Shown in pieces: positions 1-12,515 of a stretch of 64,000 bases of DNA (its first letter is position 1; each line of letters starts with the position of its first letter). The notes below the pieces were generated by a model. The model saw only the letters and a program-made list of their open reading frames with translations, ran no database searches and was not told the DNA's origin. Both the position numbers and the translations under genes were made by a program. The stretch comes from Penicillium oxalicum (lineage: Eukaryota > Ascomycota > Eurotiomycetes > Eurotiales > Aspergillaceae): positions 682,001 to 746,000 of the forward strand of contig NC_064654.1 of assembly GCF_001723175.1 (NCBI RefSeq), read 5' to 3'.

Positions 1-1885
1 AGGTAAGCGAATTTTAGGAGTATAATCTTAAGATCTAATACTATCTAGGTACTAAAGCTATCGTGCCTAATACCTTAAGCTAACAACCGGACTTCGTTAA
101 AGGGTTACCTACTAATATTACACGAGATTAGCCTATATAGAAGGCCGCCCTAATAGCTATAAACGTAACTATTTAAAAGGTAGCTAAAGATAAGTAGCTA
201 GCCGCGACTATTAACTTCTTAGATACGAGAGTGCTTCCTAATAATAAACTCCTATCTAAGATAGTAACTCGATACTCGGATTACCTCTCTATATAAGACT
301 AGGAAGACGCTAATAACCGCTAACTAACCTTTACGTATAAAGATAGCCTAAAAGTACCCTACCTAGAACTAGTATTTAGGAGTAATCTAGTTAATAAGAT
401 ATACTTATAATACAGATATCTAGGATAGCTAGGCCTAAATAGTATCTTAAGACTAAGAGCTTAGTAGCCCTAAATAAGAGCGGATATAGAAGTACTCTTA
501 GTACTAGATTTCTTAGGGATTAAAGAAGGCCCTAGAATAGGAAATAGCCTACTACCTAGTAACTAAAGGGATTAGGCCTTTCTAGAGATAGGGGATCGAT
601 CTTATTAGATAACTACTAATAATACTAAATAGTAATAGATAGATTATTATAGTAATTAATTACGCGACTAGATAGCTAATAGCTAAAGCTATCCCGGAAG
701 CTACAGAAGAAGCGCTTAGGACCTTCCTCTATAAGGAGATCTTTATAAATTACGGAGCGCTACTCGAGATCCTCTCCGATAATAGTTTAAACCTTCTTTT
801 AGGTATAGTTAGCTACTATCTAAACCTACTAAAAACTTAGTACTAGCTAACTACCTCCTACTACTCCTATATAAATAGGAAAGTAGAAAATCTTAATAGT
901 CTACTTAGCTATATATTAATAAAGTATCTTATAGGAAAGCTAATAAAGACGTAGGACCTATATCTAGCGTAGGCGACCCTAGCTATATAGGTCCGGGAAT
1001 ATATAGTAACTAGGTATAGCCTATTCTTTCTAGTTTATAGGATCTACCCCTACTTACTAGGTAATAACCTAATAAAAGAACCCTTAGTATTTATAGGATA
1101 GACTAAAGAGCTCTAGAACGTAAGCGACGCCTATACTAAAGCGAATAAACTACTATTATCCTAAGTAATCCGGACTAATAGGATTAGGAATAGCTAGGTA
1201 ATAAAGATAAGCTTTAAAAAGGGAGATTAGGTTCTTATTCGGAATAAATTAGTATAGAAATTCGAGAGTAAGTAGTTCGGATCTTTCAAAGTCCTTATAG
1301 TATATCTACTTAGTATATATATACTAGGAGAACCGAATAGATAGGTCCTAAAGAACCTAATTAATAGTTTGTAGCTAGTTAGAGCTAATATAAAAGACCT
1401 AGGAGCCCTATAGATATTATAGGTAGTATAAGTAGTACTCCGGAGATAGGAGATCTAACTAAGACGACCCTAAGAGCTACTAAAAATTATTAAATAGGAT
1501 AATACTTCTCTTATATATAAGGACTTATCTATCTTTATAAAGGAAGAATAGAATTAATTCCTAATAGACCGGACTAATAGTATACGCCTAAGTAAAGTAG
1601 GGAAGGAGAACGTTATAACGGAAGCCCTCGATTAAAGCTATAAATATATTGATAGGAAGAATAGAAAGACTAAGAAATACGCGATAGACTAGGAGGAGCT
1701 CTAATTATCTATATCTAGGGACGAGCTCTAAGATATAGACTTATTAGGATCTAGTAGACTACTACTAGGAGATATTCGGAATAGCTAGGACGCTAACTAG
1801 GATAAATAGGATTTATTTAATAGACCTCTCGCTATCGTAGTTCCTATAAGATACTAATACTAATATAAAGTATATCGAATTTAAC
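1..1885 (+). pseudogene. Gypsy-1 pol remnant: RNase H end and integrase
   Basis: This is the C-terminal part of a Gypsy polyprotein. The integrase would have inserted retroelement cDNA into host chromatin. The core can be followed through the stops: the first Asp site reads VINYATR with Asn in place of Asp (codon 658-660), the second Asp is kept in LSDNSLN (778-780), and the Glu is kept in KVENLN (886-888). The 36-codon step between the last two fits the D-35-E spacing of retroviral-type integrases. Downstream is a basic C-terminal region with no recognisable chromodomain. Stops are almost all TAG or TAA, as expected from RIP of CAG, CAA and TGG. It cannot encode a functional enzyme. Confidence 0.8.
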
Positions 1886-1899
1886 TACCTATACTAACG

Positions 1900-3310
1900 C
1901 TAAAAGTATACGAAAAGGAGATTACTTCCCTAAATACTTCTTAATAGAGACGAATAGGTTATTATTACTATCGCTATTATTATTATTATTATTATTATTA
2001 TCGTTATTATTATCCTCGAGCTTAATCTACCTATTCTTAACTAGGTACGCCTCGGGAACTCGAGATCGCTCTCTAAAGCTATAATTATCTCCGGAATCGT
2101 TTTATAGGCCTCTAACACGACTATAAAGTTATTCCTATTATAAACCTAAGAATCCTTTAGGAGACTAGATAGCTACGAATTCTTAAAGAAGGTACTATTA
2201 TCCTTAGTCTTACTCTTATTCTTATCCTTCTCCTTCTTAGGCTTATTATCCTAGCCCTTCTTCTTTTTAGAGCTACCCTCGCCGCTATTATCGTTATAGA
2301 CCTACTTCTTACTCTTTAGATTACGCTACTAAAGATTAGCTAGGAAGATTAGGAACGAATAGAGGGAAATATACCTTTTTATCTTTAACTAGTATATAGG
2401 AAGGATATATCTTATTATAATATTCCTATATCTAAGGATCGAGGAGCTTATCCCTCTATAAGGAGTACTAGGACGTATTACTATTAAATTAATAATTTCT
2501 TTAGCCCCTAGCCCCTAATAGACTCTCTTACTTAGTCCTAAAAACGCGATAAGAATCGAATAGACTATTTAGATTACTATATAACTAGTATTCCTTACTA
2601 TTAGGAGCCTATTTACTAATCTATTAAGTAAAGGCTACCTAAATCTTTATAAGAGTACTATAATCCTTTAGGTTATTATTCCTCTAGTCTTCGTCTCGGA
2701 CTTATAAGCTATTCGCCTAGAAGTCCTCTATATAGTTAGTCTTAAACTAACTCCCTAGAGGATTACTATAGGTATCTAAGCGTATCTATAGCCTATTAGT
2801 CTACGCGGTATTCGGATCGAAGTCCTTCTTATACGTATATACGAAAATCTAGGCTAGAGTATACTTTACTATAATAGCCCTCTTCCTTATTACTAGAGCT
2901 ATCCGCGACTAAGCGGTCTAGACCTAACGCTCAATAGAGCTACTAAGAGAAGGCTTAGGAGAAGGCGACGGAATAAGAGTATAAGACTCTAAAAGCTTTC
3001 GACTACTTATAAGCTAGCCCTCGGATTACTAAGAGCTTATAAGAGCGTCTAGTAGAGGAAGATTAAGGACGAGAGGAGATAAAGAGGTAGGAGAGAATTT
3101 AGTAGGAGGATTAGCTACTAGCTTAGAAAGAGAATAAGGGGGAACTAAAGACCTATTAGCTACTTAAAGGTCTAGTTTAGACTTAGAGTAAGCTATCTAG
3201 CCTAGGAAAAAGTCTTAGAATATATAGGATAACCTAGATAGTATTAGAAGGGATAGGGAAGAAGGATAAAGAGAAGAAGAAGCGATTAGGGGAATTTATC
3301 TATATTTATA
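1900..3310 (-). pseudogene. Gypsy-1 antisense coding remnant, function unknown
   Basis: Downstream of pol the coding signal switches strand. Read on the minus strand, this stretch gives a long protein-like sequence interrupted only by RIP-type stops. It contains a basic Lys/Gly/Asp segment, a run of Asn codons that appears on the plus strand as TTATTATTA near 1970-2000, and an acidic Ser/Asp patch. The same frame is seen in the inverted copy (37068-38480, plus strand) and in the full copy (60580-61990, minus strand). I recognise no domain. It runs toward pol and the two 3' ends nearly meet. The exact start is not visible. Confidence 0.55.
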
Positions 3311-3560
3311 ATAAGGGACCCTTTATTCCCCTAGACTACCCTAATAGGAGCTTTTAGCGACTATTAGCTATACGCGATAGTTATAAGTAGTCGAAAAAAA
3401 TATTATACCTTTTCCTTTATTAAACCCCTACTATCTTAACTTTACCCTATAGGTATAAACGTACTAAAGCAGGAACCTATAGATATAACCGAACAGAGTA
3501 ATAGCGAGCTTAGACTATTACCCTAAAGCTCAGAGCGAGTTTAGTCTAAATAAGGAAGGA

Positions 3561-3712
3561 TAAGATCCCGGAAGGGTAGTTACGTAAGTCACGGCTTATA
3601 TAAATACTCCCGTTCGGCCCTATATAGTCCTATAACTATCCTTACAGACCCGATATTTAAGAGATACTATAGATATACTTTAAAAATAAACCTTTCTTTA
3701 CTCTTCGAATCA
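3561..3712 (+). repeat. Gypsy-1 LTR (3' LTR of left copy), 152 bp
   Basis: It begins TAAGATCCCGG (probably TG changed to TA by RIP) and ends TCGAATCA. A purine-rich stretch (AAGGAAGGA) lies immediately upstream and would be the polypurine tract. Copies of the same 152-bp length lie at 30537-30688 (inverted), 53055-53206 and 62231-62382. Confidence 0.85.
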
Positions 3713-6700
3713 CAAACTCTGTAAAAGGAACGCGTTTAGCTATTAATAGGTAGTTAGAAAGAATCTTCTACTAAAGGAAAGGGAGCTACTACGCGAGATA
3801 CTATTTAAAAGAGAAGATTATTTTATATAGGATTAGTCCTATATATCTTTAATCTTTCTAGAAGTAATACTACTATAATATATCAAAACGATTCCGTATA
3901 AGGTATAGTAATATCTAGGATTCCGAATTCCGCTAGCGCTAAAAGACGTAGTTAAAGAGATACTATAAGAAAGGTTATAAAAAGGGGTTCTTAAATATTA
4001 TAATAGTTCCTACTATAACTCCTAGTTTTTAGTACGCAAGAAAAATAGAAAATATCGAATAGTTAACGCGGTAATATATATTAATAAAGTAATAATACGC
4101 GATACGAATATACTCCCTAATACAGACGAATTTATTAAAGAACCTTTAGGTATAGTAATATATCTACTATTAATCTATTTTCTAGATATAATTAAATAAC
4201 TCTAGATAGTCGCGACCAAAATATAATAGCGATTTAGATCCCGATTAGTTTACTAAGATAGACTACCCTATTATAAGGGGCTTCGAATTCTATACCGTAA
4301 TTCTAAAGAGTAGTTATATAGATTCTAGCTAAAGTTCTATAGGTTACTAAACCTTTTATAGATAATATTCCGGTTAAAGGACCTAAAACCTAATATAATA
4401 AAGAGTTTACAAAACTAGGGATTAGGAGATTTATCTTAGAATATATATAAAATCTAGACAAGACCCTATATCTTTTAGAGCTCGCGAGAGCGAGAGTTTC
4501 CGCGGAAAAATCGTAACTTATAATATCTAGCCTTAAGATTATAGGCTAGATATACGATTCTAACGGGCGTAGGCCTAATAAGCGGAAGATTTCGAAGTTA
4601 GCTAACTAGCTAGTCCTTGCTAATCGCGATAAGGTACGCTCTTTTGTTAGTCTTATAGTCTATTTTCGAATCCTAGTAAAAGATTTTTAGTATATTATAG
4701 CGCCGCTATATACGATCTTAAGGAAGGATATAATATTTAATTAGGGTAATAATAAGTAGAATACCTTTAAGAAAATTAAAGAGATACTATATAGTTTTCC
4801 TATAGTTATACTAGTCGATTACGGTTAGGACCTATTGGATTTAATAATTATAGTAGACGCGTTAAAAATAGGATAGGGTAGCGTTTTAATATAGAAAAGA
4901 GAGGAGGTATAATAGATTACGCGATATAAGTTAGGAGTATAGTCTAAATTAGAGTAGATATACGATACTAGAAAATTAGAATATCGCGAGATAATAAAGG
5001 TATTTAAAAAGCTATAGTATTAGCTATATAGGGTAAGGTTTACGCTAGAAACTAATACTAATACGCTAGTTACGTAATTAAATTAACTAGCTTCGGACTT
5101 ACCTAGTATCTTAGTAACGCGATAGTTAACTTAGATTTAGCTCTTCGATTTCGATATAAAATATATTCCTAGGACAAAAAATAGTACCGCTAATAGCCTA
5201 TCTAGGAAGCCTACTACGCCTAAAGAAATAGAAGAGTAAGAAAAGGAGAGAGATATTAATAAATTTATCGTAACAGAAATCTCTTATATTCGCGTTATAG
5301 GATCCCCTATTAAAACTATAGTTTCTATTAAAATTCCGGTCTCTTAAGAGATTTCTTCTATAGAAGAAATAAATATCGGTACCGAAATTCTAGACGGATC
5401 TTATTTAGAAGAATCTTAGAAAATTATAGGATTCTTAATAACGCTATATAGACTAACTAGGATATCTTATAGCGAATTTAGTATATTTAAGAAAAAGGCT
5501 TCAAAATTTATAGTCTAAGATTAGTATCTATTTTATAGAGGATATAGCAGAGATCTAATTATACGAAGGGTTTTAGACGATATTAAGATACGAAAAGAGA
5601 CGCTATAGCGCTTATATAAAGAATTAGGCTATAAAGGCCGCGAAGCTACTTATAACTTATTAGCTATATAGTACTATTAGCTAGAAATATATAACGAGAC
5701 TACGAAATTTGTGTGTATATACTTTAAATACTAGGCGCGTAATCCTATTAGACTATATAAACCTACTAGAAGCGTAAGACTAATACGAATCTAGGAGGAA
5801 TAGTATATCGATACTATCCCGCTACTAAATAAGGAGGGTTAGAAAGGGATTATCTAGGTAAGAGACTTAGTAAGTAGATAGCTAGAAGCGAGGATTCTCT
5901 AGAAGATAGATAGCAAAAGCGCTACTAGATTCGTCTAGGAAGATATTATCTATAGGTATAGGGTGCCTTATAAGATTATAATCGATTTTAGTCCTGAAAT
6001 ATATTCGGAAATATAGAATTTTTTAAAATTATATCGTATTAATACCGTCTCTATTTCTGTATATAACCTATAGGTAAATAGAGCGATTAAAAGAGTAATA
6101 CGAACGTTAAAGGATACCTTATCTAAAATAATAAATAGGTATAAATCTTTAGAGGGATTAAACTAAAATAGTCCTAAAAGCTACTAGCTATAATACTTAC
6201 CTATAGAGCGACTTTATATATATATACTAGTATCTCGCCCTTCTAATTTATTTATAGGTAAGACGCTATCTTGCTAGTAGAATTAGATATACCTACTTAG
6301 TTAACCCTATCCTAGGATAAAATTAAGATACGCGTAGATCTAATAGCGTTACGAGCTAAGTAAATTAAAAGATAAGACTAGGATATCTCTAATACGATAA
6401 TACGCCTATAGAGGCTAAGAGCTTAGAATAAAGAATATTATAACTCGTACCGAAACCTATAGCTTACGCTACTAAAAGAGAAAGATTTAGTCCTTCTCTA
6501 TAATACTAGGTTAGAAGACGATATAAAGTCTAGAAATAAGCTCCGATTTCGATAGATAGGGCCGTATCGAATTAGAAAAGATCTAAAAAATAGCGCGTAC
6601 GAAATTAAAGAATTAGATAGTACCCTTTACTAATAAATAAACGAAGCGAGCGCTAGTATTAATAGTAGTAGGCTAAAAAGATTTTATTACTAAGCGCTCT

Positions 6701-7130
6701 AGGATAAAAGAAATTTAGATAAGGATAAAAGGATTAAGGCTAAGAACGGATTACTACCTACTATATAAAGACGCAGAAGAGGACGGCTACCGCGAGAGGA
6801 GCAGGGTTAAGTTAACTCTATAATTTTCTTTATTAAAATCTTGCGTATTAATTAGTCTATTTAATACAAATATTCCGGATTTCTTACGTTTTGCTAATTT
6901 CTCTTAGAGAAGGATTAAATTTATTAAATTTTAGCTTTGTTTAAAAATTTAGTAATTTTTCGGACTATTTTAAAAAGGTAATAGAAAGGAACTTACTAGG
7001 GATAGTAAGGATTTTAGGAGGGGAGAGAAGCTTCCGAAGTAAAGCTTAAGTATAGACGATTTTCGCTAAATACTACGAATTTCTTCTACAGAAGATATCG
7101 ACCTATAATAATATATGAAACTCTATAAAA
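3713..7130 (+). mobile_element. Gypsy-2 retrotransposon remnant
   Basis: This is a plus-strand Gypsy-type element distinct from Gypsy-1, recognised by its reverse transcriptase and integrase remnants. I found no LTR pair and no target duplication, so the ends are approximate. The first 240 bases (3713-3955) and the last 350 (about 6780-7130, AT-rich with a purine-rich patch near 7010-7030) show nothing I can assign. Confidence 0.6.
3960..6780 (+). pseudogene. Gypsy-2 pol remnant: RT, RNase H, integrase
   Basis: The N-terminal part reads as a Gypsy reverse transcriptase. A WFLVRKKNGKYR-like block near 4020-4060 corresponds to the 'VRKKDG-R' region, and a LLDLFSGYDQ-like block follows near 4170. 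The integrase lies around 5540-6400: a 'VSRWLEARIL'-like stretch near 5870, then YRVPYKIIIDFSPEY with the second catalytic Asp at 5984-5986 where families usually have IDNGPE. The catalytic Glu position appears as Lys (6089-6091), explained by TpG to TpA in ATTGAA. Many RIP-type stops; not functional. A palindromic ISSIEEI-encoding block lies at 5351-5370. Confidence 0.7.
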
Positions 7131-7742
7131 TTCTATTATAAAATTTCTTCTGTAGAAGAATTTAATATAGCAAACCGGACTACGATATTAGCTACGAACT
7201 AGTATCTTAATATTATATCTTCGATACTAAGTAATTATTTAATACTAGTTACTTCCTCTAGTAAGATTATCGAAGAATTACGAACGCTACCTATAGACTA
7301 GATCTATAAGATAGCAAAACTCTATCTATATAAGATTTACGAAAAAGGACAGGAATTTTTAGACTCTATCGCGATCGAACTCTATATCTCTATAAAGGAT
7401 AGCGAATTTTAGAAAGGATATAAGACTTAGGAAGATTATAAGGATAGCTAGATAGTAATAAGAGAGGTAATTAATCGCCGCGAATATAATAAGAACTATA
7501 TCTAGTAAGTAATATATATAGCGCTATAAGCTTAGAATAGTAACGCTAAAAAGATTATAATTAGAGTCCGAATAAAAACTTTCGCTAAAAAGGTTAGTAA
7601 GCTAGTAAGGAGCGGGATTAGTTTCGAAAAAATATAACTTAGAGTTAATAACGCTATTTTTTAAACGACTTAAGAAAGGAATATATAGGTAGGGGATCCG
7701 AAGAGCTAAAGAGGTTATATAAGGTAATCTTAATAACGCCTA

Positions 7743-9622
7743 ACGTAATCCACGGTCACCCTGGACACACGGTCACCCTGGACACCCCACCAGAAAACGC
7801 GTTAATCTACCAACCTACCAAATTCAACCAACTACCATGCCACCAATTCGTGCTAAATCCTCGCATAAACTGACTAGTCAAGAGGGCAAGATCCTATTAG
7901 CCCTCTCCGATATTAAAGATGGCCGCGTCAAGTCTATTCGTGCAGCAGCGAAGCTATACGAAATTCCGCACAGTACCCTACATACGCGTGCATATGGTGT
8001 AGTCTCTATCAATGAGAGACGCAACCCCAACCAGAAATTGACCCAGTTAGAAGAGGATTCGCTTGCTACATGGATACTCTCTATGGATTCGCGGGGGGCA
8101 GCGCCTAGGCCCTCTACCGTTCGAGAGATAGCCAATATCCTTCTTGCAGCGCGTGGAACTATCCCTCCCTTAACTGTTAGCGTTAATTAGGCATCAACAT
8201 TCGTTAAACGGCGCGATAAGCTTTAATCGCGCTACTCTAAGCGATATAACTACCAACGCGCATTAAACGAAGACCCGAAAGCCCTACGAGCCTAGTTTGC
8301 GACTATACAAAGAGTGATTAAGGAGAACGGGATACAACCGGAGGATATCTATAACTTTGATAAGACAGGCTTTGCGATAGGCCTTATATCATCACAGAAA
8401 GTTGTTACGCGGGCAGAATACTACGGCCGGCGATCAATCTTATAGCCTAGTAATCGCGAATAGGTTACTGCGATCGAAGTAATATGCGCTAATAGCTTCT
8501 CGCTGCCACCCTGTATTATATTCAAAGCCTAGGTTTATATCGCTAGTTGGTTTGAATTAAATCTTCCTAGGGATTGGCGAATTAAAATATCGAATAACGG
8601 CTAGACTACCGATAAGATCAGCCTTCGCTAGCTTCAAAAGCTCTTTATTCCATACACTACTTCGCGTGTACGAGGGCGATTTCGGCTATTAATCCTTGAC
8701 GGCCACGGTAGCTATCTTACACCTCAATTCGATCGAATCTGTGCCGAAAATAATATTATACTACTTTATATGCCTTCACATTCGTCTTACTTACTACAGC
8801 CGCTTAATATTGGGTGCTTTGTAGTGCTAAAGCGTGCGTACGGTCGCTTCGTAAGCGACTTAGCCCGAACAGGCTACAATCATATCGACAAGCTTGATTT
8901 TCTTGCTAATTATCCTCGCGCGAGGATAGAAGCTTTTCAACCAAATATTATTCAAAGTAGCTTCGCGGCTACTAGTATCGTACCAGTAGCTGCCGACAGA
9001 GTACTTTCGAAACTTAATATATCGCTTCATACGCCTACACCACCATCAAGCCGACCAAGCAGCAGATCTAGCTAATTCACCCCAAAAACGCCTAGGACAG
9101 TAATACAGCTAGAGAAGCAAGCTTCTATGCTTAAAGAGCTTCTTAAACAGCGATCGAATAGCCCGCCTACGCCGTCAAAACTTATACTTAATCAGATTAT
9201 CAAGGGCGCCTATCTCTCATTACATAGCGGTGCATTACTAGCGCAGGATAACGCCAACCTACGCGCAGCGAATGAAAAGAAACGTCAAAAGCGCACTCGA
9301 TCAACTAGGCAGATTGCACACGAGGGAGGCCTAACAATCGAAGAGGGCCTACAGCTAGTCCAGCAGCCAATTCAGCCAGTAGAAGCTGATGAGGTAGTAT
9401 CGCATGAAGGGCCCGATTTGCCTAATCAGCTAATGCAACCGGTCAGGAGGGCTCCGCCTACCTGTAGTGGATGTGGCCAAGTTGGCCATAGGATTACTTC
9501 ATGTAAAAATCGTATTATTTAGTTGAATTAATAGGTGTTGGTTGAGATAATCGATTTTGAAATTTTCTAATGGGGGTAGGTGTCCAGGGTGACCGTGTGT
9601 CCAGGGTGACCGTGGATTACGT
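7743..9622 (+). mobile_element. Pogo-1: pogo/Fot1-like DNA transposon, complete
   Basis: A complete 1880-bp Tc1/mariner-superfamily element of the fungal pogo/Fot1 type. TA target duplications lie at 7741-7742 and 9623-9624. The terminal inverted repeats begin ACGTAATCCACGG. Each contains two tandem copies of a 17-bp unit (CACGGTCACCCTGGACA), mirrored at the right end. It sits inside the Gypsy-3 remnant. TpG and CpA are much commoner here than in the flanks, so it has suffered less RIP and probably arrived later. The only gene is the transposase at 7837-9522. Confidence 0.93.
7837..9522 (+). pseudogene. Pogo-1 transposase with RIP-type stops
   Basis: One reading frame of 1686 nt, broken by nine in-frame TAG/TAA codons; the family length (about 560 codons) is kept. 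Order: N-terminal helix-turn-helix of psq/CENP-B type (residues about 10-50, with 'RVKSIRAAAKLYEIPHSTL'), second DNA-binding part, DDE_1 catalytic core, C-terminal CCHC zinc knuckle (CSGCGQVGHRITSC). The catalytic triad is visible: FDKTGF (Asp 8359-8361), LILDGHG (Asp 8698-8700) and LLQPLN, where the third Asp is Asn (8806-8808). The last two sites are 36 codons apart, the DD35D pattern of Fot1/pogo. The Asn fits RIP of CTTGAT. The ATG at 7837 follows the left terminal repeat and matches the start in the other copies. Inactive now. Confidence 0.9.
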
Positions 9623-12009
9623 TATAAATCGCTAGATTTAATAGAGTTAACGCTAGAAAGGCTATTAAGATAATATCTATCGATTAATAAGGATAGATTT
9701 ATATATAAATACTATTAGATACCGCGAATTTTAGATAAGGTAGACAAGAATTAAAGTATAGCTCTAGATAAGGATAAAAGCTAAATTTCTTCTATAGAAG
9801 AAATTCTATCGCAAAACTAGGATCTAGAAGGAAGCCGAATTTCTTCTATAGAAGAAATCTAATCGCGCAAACAGAGCCCGGAACTAAGCGATAATAATAA
9901 CAATAACGATAACGATAAATAATTATAGAAATCAGAACTATTAATAGAGCCTACTACTAAGAAACTAAAGATATCGCTAGGTTTATTAAAGTTAGTACCC
10001 TATAGATATAAGATAGATACTTCTAGGCTAGCTAAAGTAATTCTAAAGACGAAATTAGATACTAAAAGTAAGCGCGAAGCGCTAGTAATTTTTTAGCTTA
10101 TTAGTAGATCTATCCGCAAAAATACGACCGAAATTAGCCCTAATTCGATTTATAAGGGATATATAACTTAGCTAGTATATCTTCTGTATATTTATACTAA
10201 TAGTATTAATTATAGGACTCTAGTATAACGCTTATAATACCTTTATATCTAGCTTAGTAACTAGGATAGGGCTAAGAAGGAATTTAAGGTATAATTTACA
10301 CTATCTTCTAGAAAAGAACTTAGGAGCTATTTTCGATTCCCTCCTAAGATATAACTACTACTAGTATTAAGTTTCGAGAAGCTATAGTATCTGACTTTTT
10401 AGGATATAAGTTTTCGCTATTTTAGAAGGGTTCCGCTAAATTTTAGGAAGAAAATAGAGAGGGATTAGAATATTAATAGGAGTATAGTAGTACTAATATT
10501 TTTATAGCTACGTAATAATTAGGACGGCTATTATCCTCGCGGTCTAATAGATATAATTAAGGAAGAATTTAATATATACGATTAGTATTACTAATCGCGA
10601 AAGCACGTACTAAGAGTTAGATAGGCTAAAAACGTATAGTATAGTAGTATCTAATAACTAGTAAGGCGCGACTATACCTACTACCTACTCTATATTCTAC
10701 TATAACCGGATTATTAATATCGGCTAATTTCGTTTCCTTACTACACGAAGAGTATATACTCTAGTAAATAGACTAATTTCCGCTATCTTAATATTAATAT
10801 AACAGATCTCCTTAAATCCTAACGAATAGCGAATATAATCTAGGGGACGGTTTCTTTAACGGATAAGAACCCACGAAATTATACTAAAATACTACTTAGG
10901 ATATAAAACTACCTTGCTAAGTAGTAGTAGGATCTACGCGATCGTAGTTACTAGAAAGATAGTTTAATCTATAAGATATTAGCTACAATATAGATAGTAG
11001 AAGATAAAGAAAAATTTAGTCTCTCCTAGGAAAAAGTTATCTATAGGTAAGAAGATATACGTATTTCGAAACTATACCTTCCTTATAGATTAATAGGACT
11101 AGCGACCTACCTTTAGCGAATAGTTTTACTATAGTTTATTAGTATTAGAGAAGATTATAAGATCTTAGATAGTCCTAAATTAGATACTTAGTCTAAACTT
11201 TCGACTTATTATCGCGATTTTTTATTACCTAAAAAGACTCCTTCCGGATAGTCTAGTTAGAAATATAGTAGTTAGCTTACGTATCCTTTTTCTATATTAA
11301 TTCGGTTACTAGAATTAAGTCCGATCAGAGATACGCTAATTAGTCGCGAAAGATAGGATTCTCCTATAGTTATTAAAGAATTAGACGTTCTTTTTAGCCG
11401 AAATTAGTAACGAGCGTATAGATTAATCTAGGAGTAGCGCGACCGGGCGAGACGGGCCTACCTACTATATTTTAAGATAATAATAAAGACCGAACGGTAG
11501 CAATTTAGCGTATATTCTTATTTTCTGCGAAGGGAGAAGGGCCTATCGGTTTTGCTAAATTTTGTATAGTCTAATAAGTTAGCCTAAGGATCTTTAGGAG
11601 ATCTAGCGTTACTATCGAGGGATATAGGAAATTAACTAAGGGACGGTAAATTATAGGGGGGGAGGTTATATAGTAGGGGATTCGGTTATATATTTAGTAG
11701 ATATTTAGTAGTCAGAGATACCTAATAGCCTAACCGCCTAGGGAGGTTATCTAAGACCTAGGCTATAGGATCTTTAGGATTATTATTAGGCTTAATTAAT
11801 AGTTTAAAGAGAGGATTCAAGGACGGTCTTTATAGTCAGATTCCTTACACTTACAATATTACACTCTTCTTAATTTCTACCCTTAGTTCCTAATATCGGA
11901 CTTCGTAATTACCTTAGAGGATTCCGGGACTTGCTTACTTGTGGTTTTGGTTTGGTTCCTTTATGACTCGACCTGTCTAGTAAGATCAGACTACCTTAAG
12001 TATTCACCT

Positions 12010-12515
12010 CTTTACTATCTACTTTACAAGATAATAGAAGAAGAGTTACGCTTTACTAAGTAGTATATACTATAGAATCTAGTAAAAGGTTTTATAGTAT
12101 CTTTATCTATGCTATATATATTACTAATCCTAATAGTAGTTAAGCTAGGTAGTAGATTAAGATTCTATATTAACTATCGAAAATTAAATACTTTAACTAA
12201 GAAGGATAGGTATCCTCTACCTTTAATTAACGAACTACTTTAATAAATTAGTAAGGCTAAATAGTTTACTAAACTCGATATTTAATAAGGGTTTCACAGA
12301 ATTCGTATATATCTAGATTTAGAAGACCTTATAACCTTTAAGTCGAGATATAGATTATATAAGTACAAAGTTCTACTATTTAGACTAACTAATAGACTAG
12401 CTATATTCTAACGTTATATTAACTATATATTAGGCGATTATCTTAACGATTTCTGTACTACTTTTATAGATAATATTCTAATCTATACCGATAATAACTT
12501 AAAGGAAAAATTTCA
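12010..12515 (+). pseudogene. Gypsy-type reverse transcriptase fragment
   Basis: This is a Gypsy RT core without its C-terminal half. Reading through stops gives KIIEEELRFT, LRFYINYRKLN, KKDRYPLPLINELL, FTKLDI and GFHRIRI. The catalytic box appears as FIDNILIY at 12463-12486, where the family has (F/Y)xDD, so the second Asp has become Asn. The RT breaks off at about 12515, just after the catalytic box, where integrase sequence begins on the opposite strand. The fragment would have copied retrotransposon RNA into cDNA; it is inactive. Confidence 0.8.

Larger units (their letters stand above)
1..3712 (+). mobile_element. Gypsy-1 LTR retrotransposon, 3' part (left copy)
   Basis: This is the downstream portion of the same element that is full length at 53055-62382. 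It starts near the RNase H/integrase boundary, matching the full copy from about 56786, and runs through the end of pol and an antisense coding remnant to a 152-bp LTR. The 5' part lies outside the window. At 661-676 it is uninterrupted where the full copy carries a pogo insertion, so it serves as the empty site for that insertion. RIP is heavy: TAG and TAA are scattered through every frame and TpG is rare. Confidence 0.85.
7130..12005 (+). pseudogene. Gypsy-3 gag/pol N-terminal remnant (unidentified), split by pogo-1
   Basis: This is a plus-strand coding-like remnant interrupted by the pogo element at 7743-9622. The first part (about 7200-7740) reads as a charged protein. After the pogo element the frame continues through an Asn/Asp-rich stretch encoded near 9886-9920 and repeated ISSIEEI blocks. 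I recognise no diagnostic domain before the RT at 12010. A second copy of roughly 10494-12012 lies at 24060-26023, which shows this was a repeated unit. Gag plus a linker is the natural reading from its place upstream of an RT, but that is inference; it could belong to a different element from the RT. Confidence 0.4.

Noticed and set aside
1970..2010. TTA trinucleotide run (also near 38370-38410 and 60655-60680)
   Set aside because: It is the Asn run of the Gypsy-1 antisense gene in each copy, not an independent microsatellite of interest.
7878..8135. 85-codon open frame antisense to the pogo-1 transposase
   Set aside because: It is a shadow of the better-supported transposase frame on the plus strand.
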